From assembly GCA_964472725.1 (NCBI GenBank), contig CAYYLZ010000066.1, positions 1 through 10,796 on the forward strand: DNA of 10,796 nt, given 5' to 3'. Source of the stretch: RGIG6375 sp964472725 (GTDB taxonomy: Bacteria > Bacillota > Clostridia > Oscillospirales > Oscillospiraceae). Below the pieces are notes generated by a model. It was not told the origin of the DNA and searched no databases. It saw only the letters and a list, made by a program, of their open reading frames with translations. A program made the translations under genes and the position numbers. Below, piece after piece: positions 5,186-10,796 of the stretch; the first letter of the stretch is position 1; each line of letters starts with the position of its first letter.

Positions 5186-5896
5186 TTATCCAACTACGTC
5201 CTTGAGTATCTCGCCTTCGGCGGAGATGGTGACCACTCGCAGGGGCAGCTTCTTGCCGCTAAGCTCGATGGCCTTCTTCACCGCAACCTCCATGCCGCCG
5301 CAGCAAGGCACGAACATGCGGGTCAGGGTGACGGACTTGACATTGTTGGCGGCGAATATAGCGCCCAGCTTCTCGGCGTAATCGTAGTTATCCAGCTTGG
5401 GGCAGCCGATAAGGGTGGCGTGACCCTTGATGAAATCATTGTGGAAGTTGCCGTAGGCATAGGCGGTGCAGTCGGCGGCGATAAGGATATCCGCGCCGTC
5501 GAAGAACTTGGCGTTCACGGGCAGCAGCTTTATCTGCACAGGCCAATGGCTGAGCCGACCGGGCACATTTGCCGCCGCAGGCTCACCGGAGGCAGCCACC
5601 TCCCTGCACTCGGTGCCGGGGCAACCGCAGGGCAGCTTTTCGCTTGCCGCCTGCTTTCTTGCGGCCATCGCCGCCTGAACAGCCTCGTGGTCATAGGGCA
5701 GCGCCTCGCGCTCCTCGAAGCTTATGGCGTCCATGGGGCAGGCGGGCAGGCAATCGCCCAGACCGTCGCAGTAATCGTCACGCAGCAGCTTTGCCTTGCC
5801 GTCTATTATGCCGATAGCGCCCTCGTGGCAGGCTTCGGCGCACAGGCCGCAGCCGTTGCAGCGCTCTTCATTTATTTTAACAATACGTCTGATCAT
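5186..5896 (-). CDS. Ferredoxin-domain iron-sulfur protein, function unknown
   Basis: This 236-aa cytoplasmic protein starts with a two-cluster ferredoxin domain (residues 1-60). The first set is C13, C16, C19 and C23. The second is C43-DGLGD-C49-LPA-C53-P, with only three of the usual four spaced cysteines; this CDGLGxC form is common in the family, so a cluster may still form. After a charged linker come PCGCPG at 89-94 and C97, and then a second domain (about 118-236) with C143, C165 (GCPKLD) and a C198-C199-GG motif. These are likely ligands for a further metal site, but the assignment is unproven. There is no signal peptide or membrane segment. Its ATG overlaps the stop of the preceding gene (ATGA), and GGAGGA lies just upstream, so translation is coupled. 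An electron-transfer role is inferred. Confidence 0.85.
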   Translation of the reverse strand: MIRRIVKINEERCNGCGLCAEACHEGAIGIIDGKAKLLRDDYCDGLGDCLPACPMDAISFEEREALPYDHEAVQAAMAARKQAASEKLPCGCPGTECREVAASGEPAAANVPGRLSHWPVQIKLLPVNAKFFDGADILIAADCTAYAYGNFHNDFIKGHATLIGCPKLDNYDYAEKLGAIFAANNVKSVTLTRMFVPCCGGMEVAVKKAIELSGKKLPLRVVTISAEGEILKDVVG

Positions 5897-6141
5897 GCTG
5901 CGTCCTCCTTCGCAAGCTTATTGAGCTTTTCATACAGCTCATCGCCAAAGCAATTCCTTGCGTACTTACACCATTTCACACAGGACATGGTGTCATTATA
6001 GACCACAAAACCGCAATTTTCGCAGGCCATTTCGGTATCAATGGAGAAAAGCTCCACGTCCGCGCCGCAGTTGGGACAAATCTTGTCAATTATAATGGGA
6101 GTTTTGTAGTTTTCAACTCCGGGACATCTTGCATCACGCAT
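5893..6141 (-). CDS. Small cysteine-rich zinc-ribbon-like protein
   Basis: This 82-aa protein has the paired motifs C22-PN-C25 and C40-EN-C43, a typical zinc ribbon or rubredoxin-like site. A second cysteine group follows at C54, C58 and C64 (SCVKWCKYARNC), plus C6 near the start. The end is a charged helix (LYEKLNKLAKED). The start at 6141 is chosen because GGAGGT lies 7 bases upstream; the open frame continues to 6231 without such a site. It overlaps the next gene by 4 bases, so the two are translated together and may form one complex. The family is not one to which I can give a function. Zinc or iron binding is inferred from the spacing. Confidence 0.75.
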   Translation of the reverse strand: MRDARCPGVENYKTPIIIDKICPNCGADVELFSIDTEMACENCGFVVYNDTMSCVKWCKYARNCFGDELYEKLNKLAKEDAA

Positions 6142-6157
6142 GTGAACACCTCCGGAC

Positions 6158-6187
6158 ATTATTTTTATCAAGGGGCCTCTTTCACTT
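6158..6187 (-). promoter_or_regulatory. Possible leader/promoter region before the zinc-ribbon gene
   Basis: The 92-base gap after the carbonic anhydrase stop holds a -10-like TATAAG preceded 17 bases upstream by TTGGAC on the minus strand. The -35 is weak. The gene could equally be read from the carbonic anhydrase transcript. Confidence 0.25.
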
Positions 6188-6233
6188 ATATGATAGCGCC
6201 TCTTCGCGTCCAAAGATGTTGCAAATGTCACAT

Positions 6234-6824
6234 TTACTCGAAAAATTCTACAACACCGGTGTGGGTATTGTACTTTGCGCCTATTACGAGAACCTCGGGC
6301 ATGCTCTTGATGACCTCGTTGTTCTTGAGTATATTCACCGTGTGGTCGATATTGTAGTTCTCGGCCAGCTCCGTGATCTCCTCGCCGCAGTGGGCGCAGC
6401 GCTTGGCTTCCTCAACGGAGGTCTCTATCTCATGCATAATGTGACCCAGATAGCCGCCCACTTCGCCATGCTCCTCGCAGGCGCTTGCCACCGCGCCGCA
6501 GTGCAGGTGGCCCATTACTACGATGAGGTTCGTGTGCAGATGCTCGGCAGCGTATTCCGCAGAGCCTATCTCGAAGTCAGAAACCACGTTTCCGGCAGTG
6601 CGTATGGTGAATATTTCGCCAAGGCCGCAGTTGAAAATGAGCTCGGGCGGGACACGGGAATCAGAGCAGGTAATTACGGTTGCGAAGGGGTGCTGACCGT
6701 TATCATCAAGGTCGATGATATCCCGCAGGTGCACTTCCTTGGTGTAATGCTCATGAATATAGCTGTTGTTGCCTTCTTTCAGCTTTGCCAGAGCCTCGCT
6801 GGCGGAAAGGTTGGTGACGTTCAT
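6234..6824 (-). CDS. Beta-class carbonic anhydrase
   Basis: The zinc enzyme interconverts CO2 and bicarbonate in the cytoplasm. The 196-aa protein has CSDSRVPPE with zinc ligand C53 and the Asp55/Arg57 dyad. It then has the family stretch IFTIRTAGNVV and GHLHCGAV, giving zinc ligands H106 and C109. The C-terminal LVIGAKYNTHTGVVEF fits the usual ending (GAxYDxxTGxVxFF). The length is normal for the class. The middle carries an extra CAHC pair (residues near 142-145), not part of the standard active site. GGAGGG lies 7 bases before the ATG. The gene starts just after the terminator of the molybdoenzyme operon, and no strong promoter is seen in the short gap. In anaerobes such enzymes often supply bicarbonate for carboxylation. 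Confidence 0.92.
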   Translation of the reverse strand: MNVTNLSASEALAKLKEGNNSYIHEHYTKEVHLRDIIDLDDNGQHPFATVITCSDSRVPPELIFNCGLGEIFTIRTAGNVVSDFEIGSAEYAAEHLHTNLIVVMGHLHCGAVASACEEHGEVGGYLGHIMHEIETSVEEAKRCAHCGEEITELAENYNIDHTVNILKNNEVIKSMPEVLVIGAKYNTHTGVVEFFE

Positions 6825-6851
6825 TTTCTATTCCCTCCGAAAGGATTCTTA

Positions 6852-6865
6852 TTGCGTTACCGCAA
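6852..6865. other. Small inverted repeat upstream of carbonic anhydrase
   Basis: TTGCG, TTAC and CGCAA form an inverted repeat with 5-bp arms between the terminator stem and the carbonic anhydrase ribosome-binding site. It is a possible operator, with weak evidence. Confidence 0.25.
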
Positions 6866-6896
6866 AAATCCCGCCCGACTTTCGCCGGGCGGGATC
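6864..6896 (-). terminator. Rho-independent terminator of the transhydroxylase-like operon
   Basis: ATCCCGCCCG at 6868-6877 and CGGGCGGGAT at 6886-6895 form a perfect 10-bp GC-rich stem with an 8-base loop. On the minus strand it is followed by TTTTTGCGG. It starts 16 bases after the small-subunit stop. Confidence 0.92.
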
Positions 6897-6911
6897 TTTA
6901 ATTGTGGGTAA

Positions 6912-7751
6912 TTACTTCTCGAGATAGGTCTCGAAGTAGTGGTCAGCGTCGGTAACTACGTCGAAGTTAACGGTCTTGTGATCCTTGGTGGTGATCTCGA
7001 CGGCGAACTTCTTGTTCTTGGGCAGATCCTCGAACTCGTAATCGCCGGCCCAGTTGGTCACGGTCTCAAAGACGGTGCCGCACTCGCAGGTAGCCTTGAC
7101 CTGAGCGCCGATGTAAACTTCCTCTTCCTCAGCAGGATAGAAAACGGTACCTGCGATGAAAGCAGAGGGAACATTCAGATGGACAACGCTGGAACCTGCG
7201 TTGCCGAGAGCCTCAAGCTGGGTGACCTTGCCGGCAGCGATCTTCTTGGAAACTTCGCTGTTGGGGTCGTCCAGATCGCCGAATACGAGAGCCTGGTTGG
7301 GGCAGGCTTCTACGCAGCGGGGCTCCTTGCCGGGATAATCGGGATCGTCCAGCAGGTGTGCGCACATGGTACACTTCTGGGGGATCTCAAGCTCGGCGTT
7401 CCAATAAACTGCGCCTACGGGGCAAGCCTCAACGATCTGCTTCTGGCCCTTGGCCTTCTCAGGATCGATGATAACGATGCCGTCTGCACGCTTGTAAACA
7501 GCGCCGTCCTTGGCAGCTGCCATGCAAGCGGGGTTGTCGCAGTGAGAGCAGGGGGTGGGGACAGTAGCGGTCTTGATGTGACGCTCGTTGTCGCCGCGTT
7601 CCCACTCAACGATGTTCATCCAAAACTGACCCATGTGGGGCTGTGCCTTGGAAACAGTGGTATCCCAGCCGCAATGCTCGTCCTTGCAAGCCATAAAGCA
7701 GGCGTAGCAGGCCATGCAGCGGGAAGAATCAATAGCTATACCGTATTTCAT
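6912..7751 (-). CDS. Iron-sulfur (beta) subunit of a transhydroxylase-like molybdoenzyme
   Basis: This 279-aa subunit carries electrons to or from the molybdenum subunit encoded just upstream. Residues 1-160 are the DmsB/NrfC-type ferredoxin fold with twelve cysteines for three [4Fe-4S] clusters: C12, C15, C18, C22; C68, C71, C76, C110; and C127, C130, C146, C150. C27 is extra. Residues 195-279 form a separate beta-rich domain (IAGTVF, GDYEFEDLPKNKKFAVEI) like a carboxypeptidase regulatory or transthyretin fold. A C-terminal beta-barrel of this kind is a hallmark of the small subunit of Pelobacter acidigallici transhydroxylase (275 aa). It also contains a C222-E-C224 pair. There is no signal peptide or membrane anchor partner, so the complex is cytoplasmic. 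The ATG directly follows the TAA of the large-subunit gene, with AAGGAGG inside that gene's end. Confidence 0.88.
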   Translation of the reverse strand: MKYGIAIDSSRCMACYACFMACKDEHCGWDTTVSKAQPHMGQFWMNIVEWERGDNERHIKTATVPTPCSHCDNPACMAAAKDGAVYKRADGIVIIDPEKAKGQKQIVEACPVGAVYWNAELEIPQKCTMCAHLLDDPDYPGKEPRCVEACPNQALVFGDLDDPNSEVSKKIAAGKVTQLEALGNAGSSVVHLNVPSAFIAGTVFYPAEEEEVYIGAQVKATCECGTVFETVTNWAGDYEFEDLPKNKKFAVEITTKDHKTVNFDVVTDADHYFETYLEK

Positions 7752-10436
7752 TTATTTTGCCTCCTTCTCGCCGAAAATCTGGTCTGCCTCAGCAGAGGTC
7801 TTTTCGCAGCGGAACTTGCTCTGCATCTCCAGAGAGTCGATGATGAACTCGAAGCCCTGGCCGGGATTGGGATCAGCTTCTGCCTTCTCGACATCGATGT
7901 TGCAGGAGTTGGGAACCATGGCGGGGATGTAGTCGCCCATCAGACGGCCGGGAGTGAGAACGTTGACGCAGCCGCCCTTATCTACGCTGCCATACTTGCC
8001 GTACTCAACGGGGTTGTAGATACCGGAAGAGGTGTAGGCATGAATGGTCTCGGGATATACGCGGCGGGTGATGTGAGCGGAGCAGAGGACGGTACCGCGG
8101 CCGTTGAACAGAGCCACGATGTCGCCTTCCTTGATGCCCTTCTTCTCAGCAGTTACGGGGTTGATACGTGCTACCAGGTAGGGGTTGCCGTTTACGAGGC
8201 GGCGGTTCTGGGGGATCTCCCACAGCCAGGTCGCATGCTGCTGATAGTGGGTGTGATAGTCAAAACGAGGATGGGGGGACATGAGCTGGTAGGGGAACTT
8301 GTCTGCGGAAACAGACTTGTGGCCTTCCCAGGAATCCTTATACTGAGCGATGGGGGTACGGATCTCGTCGTCGGGCTCCCAATAGAGCATGGACTCGGAG
8401 ACGAACTCAAACTTACCGGTGAGGGTACCGAGCTTGCCTTCCTCCTGGAAGATCTTGTGGTTGGGAGTATCGCAGGGACGCTCCTCGGCGAACCACTGGA
8501 AGCCGGGATGCTCATCCCACTTCTCGTAGAGACCGGTCTTGGGATCCTTGTTCTCTTCCTTGAAGGAAACAGCGGGAATGAAGTAGCCCTTCTTCTTGAA
8601 GTCTTCCCAAGTCATGTGCTTGGGAAGGTCGGAGAACTGATAGAAGCGCTTTGCCCATGCTTCTTCGTCTCTGCCTTCGGTGAACTCTTCGCCCCAGCCA
8701 AGGCGTGCAGCGACCTGGGAGAAGATCCAGAAGTCGGAACGGGAATCCCACAGGGGCTCGATTGCCTTATCCTGGTATACAACTACCTGCCAGCTGTTGC
8801 CGGTCTGAGAGTGAGAGCAGTAACCGCCGTTACCGGAGTTACCGACTTCACCGATGTCCACACGCTCGAGGTTGGTGCATGCGGGGAGGATAACGTCAGC
8901 CATACGGCCTTCGGGGTTGATGTGAGTATCCTGGTTTACAACGAACTCGAGCTTGGGGCTCTGGTACATCTTGACCCACTTGTTGGTGTCAAGCATGGTG
9001 CCCATGAAGGAGCCGCCGTAACGCCAGAACATCTTAACCTCGCTGCAGCCGGGCATGGGATATACGTGACGGGTAAACTCGAAGTCGAGACCGCCGCCGC
9101 AGAAGCCCTCGCCGAGCCACTCATAGTGACCGTCAAGAACTGCATCGGGGAGATTGGTACGGTAAAGGGTCTGCTGAACGCTGTTTACAGCGGGGTGATC
9201 AGCAATGGGAGACTTGGCGATGGAAGCCAGAGGATCGGAGTAGCCGCCGAACCAGAAGTTGTAGTTCATGGGAGCGCCGCAGGTACCGGTCCACATGTTC
9301 TGACCGGGCTTGCCCATGCCCTGCATTGCAAGGAGGGAAACCAGCAGACGAGCGTAATCGGTGCCGCCAACGGTACGGCAGGCGCCGCCGAAGCCGCCGC
9401 GCATACCGGAACCGGCCATGGTCTTGGTGGAAGCCCAGCGACGTGCGATAGCCTTGATGTCGGCTGCCTTAACGCCGGTGATCTCCTCTGCCCATGCGGG
9501 AGTCTTGGGAGTAGCGTCTACGCCCTTACCAAGAATGTGGTCAGCCCACTCGTCGAAGCGGTGGCCGTGCTTTGCTATGTACTCCTTGTCGTAAGTACCC
9601 TCGGTGATCCAAACGTAAGCGATAGCTTCGCAGAGAGCGGCGTCGGTGCCCATGCGGGGGCCGATCCACTTGTCAGCCTGCTTTACGGAGGAGAAGTTGT
9701 TGAAGGGATCGATGTAGATGAACTGGATACCCATTTCCTTCATCCACCAGCGCCACAGAGCAGACTCCTGAGCGGAGTAGCCGCCACGGGTGGTGTCGGG
9801 GTCGTGGGACCACATGATCATGGTCTCGGTGTTCTTCATAGCGTCGTGCAGCATATCGAAGGGCTCGGGACCGCCAAGACGCCAGTAGTAACCGTAGGTG
9901 TGGGGAGTACCCCAGTGGAAGCCTTCCCAGGAGTCGGGGTTATCAGCGATACGGGTGTAGCCCAGCATGCTGAAGAAGCGGTTGAAGAGGGAGATCTTGT
10001 AACCTACAAGACCCCAGCTGTGGTGGGAAGAAGTGATAGCGGTAACAGCTTCCTTGCCGTAGGTGCCCTGGATACGCTTGATCTCACGGGCAACAAGGCC
10101 GAGAGCCTCGTCCCAGGAAGCACGGCGGTAGTTGGACTTACCGCGGTTCTCTGCGTTTCTGTTCTGACCGTCGGCAGTCTCAACGAAGTCCTCACGGATC
10201 ATGGGATACTTTACGCGGTCATAAGCATAGGTTCTGTCCTTCTCGGTGAAGCCGAGGAGAGAAAGGGTGGTCTTTCTCTGGGGGGTGTATTCCTTGCCTC
10301 TTGCCTTGATGACCCAACCCTGAGGATCGGTATCGTCAAGAACGATGGGGCGTACGCGGCGGATAACGCCATCCACGGTATGAATGGTAAGGGGGCCGCC
10401 GACGCATATGCTGTGAGTAATTCTTTCTTTAGCCAT
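7752..10436 (-). CDS. Molybdopterin large subunit, pyrogallol-phloroglucinol transhydroxylase family
   Basis: This 894-aa member of the DMSO-reductase superfamily binds bis-MGD molybdenum. It lacks an N-terminal [4Fe-4S] cysteine motif and a twin-arginine signal, as in Pelobacter transhydroxylase (875 aa), so it is cytoplasmic. Compared from memory, the likeness to that enzyme runs the whole length: KARGKEYTPQRKT near 45-56, SWDEA at 107-111, SSHH at 136-139, NPDSWEG at 166-172, MQGMGKPG at 371-378, ILPACTN at 516-522 and the C-terminal MGD-binding domain at about 714-850 (SPHPRF, GGCVNVLTPGR). Asp168 and Ser169 align with Asp174 and the molybdenum ligand Ser175, His138 with His144, and Tyr399 with Tyr404. 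Pyrogallol to phloroglucinol isomerisation is therefore plausible, but resorcinol hydroxylase and other polyphenol-acting relatives share this plan, so the substrate is open. Start: AAGGAGGAG 10 bases upstream. An extra tail of about 45 residues ends the protein. Confidence 0.88.
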   Translation of the reverse strand: MAKERITHSICVGGPLTIHTVDGVIRRVRPIVLDDTDPQGWVIKARGKEYTPQRKTTLSLLGFTEKDRTYAYDRVKYPMIREDFVETADGQNRNAENRGKSNYRRASWDEALGLVAREIKRIQGTYGKEAVTAITSSHHSWGLVGYKISLFNRFFSMLGYTRIADNPDSWEGFHWGTPHTYGYYWRLGGPEPFDMLHDAMKNTETMIMWSHDPDTTRGGYSAQESALWRWWMKEMGIQFIYIDPFNNFSSVKQADKWIGPRMGTDAALCEAIAYVWITEGTYDKEYIAKHGHRFDEWADHILGKGVDATPKTPAWAEEITGVKAADIKAIARRWASTKTMAGSGMRGGFGGACRTVGGTDYARLLVSLLAMQGMGKPGQNMWTGTCGAPMNYNFWFGGYSDPLASIAKSPIADHPAVNSVQQTLYRTNLPDAVLDGHYEWLGEGFCGGGLDFEFTRHVYPMPGCSEVKMFWRYGGSFMGTMLDTNKWVKMYQSPKLEFVVNQDTHINPEGRMADVILPACTNLERVDIGEVGNSGNGGYCSHSQTGNSWQVVVYQDKAIEPLWDSRSDFWIFSQVAARLGWGEEFTEGRDEEAWAKRFYQFSDLPKHMTWEDFKKKGYFIPAVSFKEENKDPKTGLYEKWDEHPGFQWFAEERPCDTPNHKIFQEEGKLGTLTGKFEFVSESMLYWEPDDEIRTPIAQYKDSWEGHKSVSADKFPYQLMSPHPRFDYHTHYQQHATWLWEIPQNRRLVNGNPYLVARINPVTAEKKGIKEGDIVALFNGRGTVLCSAHITRRVYPETIHAYTSSGIYNPVEYGKYGSVDKGGCVNVLTPGRLMGDYIPAMVPNSCNIDVEKAEADPNPGQGFEFIIDSLEMQSKFRCEKTSAEADQIFGEKEAK

Positions 10437-10451
10437 TTTGTCTGCTCCTCC

Positions 10452-10796
10452 TTACTTTACTTCGACCATTGCCTTGGCATAGTCGGAATTGGGGTTGATT
10501 TCGACCATCTCGCCGATGTACTTCTCGCCGTCCCACTCGAAGCAGCGCATATCGAATACTTCGACAACGGGGATCCACCAGATCTTGCCGTCGGGACCCT
10601 GCCACTTGCTGCCGGTCTTGAACTTGTGCAGGATCAGGGGCTCGCCGTCCTTTTCCTTGGCGGCGGTAGCATAGTTGTCATTGGTGAATGCGTTTACAGC
10701 GCCGTACTTCTCAAAGCGGCGGGGGCCAACAGCGGTCCAACCGCCGGCGGCAACGATAGCTTCCTCAATAGCTGCAACAAGAGCGGCAGTGGGGCG
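10452..10796 (-). CDS. Unrecognised protein, C-terminal 114 residues (5' end outside window)
   Basis: An open frame runs from the right edge to TAA at 10454-10452, 15 bases before the transhydroxylase large-subunit start; that stop is part of the TAAGGAGGA ribosome-binding site. The visible part begins RPTAALVAAIEEAIVAAGG, and continues with RRFEKYGAVNAFTNDNYATA, a tryptophan-rich stretch WQGPDGKIWWIPVVEVFDMRC, and the end FEWDGEKYIGEMVEINPNSDY. It shows no iron-sulfur cysteine pattern, membrane segment or motif I recognise. Codon use resembles the following gene (few A-ending codons). The tight spacing makes it part of the same operon, so it may be a further catabolic enzyme or an accessory subunit. 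The function is left open. Confidence 0.75.
   Translation of the reverse strand, partial: RPTAALVAAIEEAIVAAGGWTAVGPRRFEKYGAVNAFTNDNYATAAKEKDGEPLILHKFKTGSKWQGPDGKIWWIPVVEVFDMRCFEWDGEKYIGEMVEINPNSDYAKAMVEVK

Noticed and set aside
5186..5896. Loss of one cysteine in the second ferredoxin motif as a sign of decay
   Set aside because: The CDGLGxC form with three spaced cysteines is common in this family, and the rest of the protein is intact.
5036..6001. Long plus-strand open frame opposite the ferredoxin-domain gene
   Set aside because: It begins in the terminator hairpin and mirrors a gene with clear cysteine motifs on the other strand.
6142..6231. 30-codon extension of the zinc-ribbon protein
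   Set aside because: GGAGGT precedes the ATG at 6141 at normal spacing, and the extension has no matching site.
6129..6911. Long plus-strand open frame opposite carbonic anhydrase
   Set aside because: It runs through the terminator of the neighbouring operon and mirrors a gene with an intact zinc site.

Overview
The window reads as chromosomal DNA of an anaerobic, low- to mid-GC Gram-positive bacterium, most likely a gut or rumen clostridium of the Oscillospirales/Ruminococcaceae type. This is inferred from the strong AGGAGG ribosome-binding sites, a DegV-family protein, a clostridial style of short palindromic intergenic repeats, and an oxygen-sensitive molybdenum/iron-sulfur enzyme. No RNA gene, CRISPR array or transposase was found.

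Left part (1-2040): the 3' end of cysS (cysteinyl-tRNA synthetase) is followed by its terminator. Converging on it is a lone gene for a phage/plasmid-type replisome organizer (819-1766, minus). Inside this gene lie eight 11-bp direct repeats with the invariant core GGACA, next to a pyrimidine-rich tract and a GC hairpin. This looks like an iteron-type replication origin embedded in its own initiator gene, and it is the most unusual sequence structure in the window. A 107-bp palindromic interspersed repeat follows.

Middle part (1991-5070): dapA (lysine/peptidoglycan precursor synthesis) lies downstream of a membrane-anchored XRE-type regulator on the minus strand. A DegV-family fatty-acid-binding protein is transcribed divergently from a good extended -10 promoter whose leader holds a perfect 20-bp palindrome. 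A 485-bp gene-free stretch then carries terminators and several short repeats. The dapA terminator and the terminator at 5031-5067 are near copies of one another.

Right part (5186-10796, all minus strand): two gene groups are separated by a strong terminator at 6864-6896. The first, read from the right, is the C-terminal end of an unrecognised protein, then a molybdopterin large subunit (894 aa), then its three-cluster ferredoxin subunit with a C-terminal beta domain (279 aa). The architecture and active-site residues match pyrogallol-phloroglucinol transhydroxylase and its relatives (for example resorcinol hydroxylase), so the operon probably handles a polyphenol in the cytoplasm. The second group is a beta-carbonic anhydrase, a small cysteine-rich zinc-ribbon-like protein, and a ferredoxin-domain protein whose start overlaps the stop of the gene before it. 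The joint role of this second trio is unknown.
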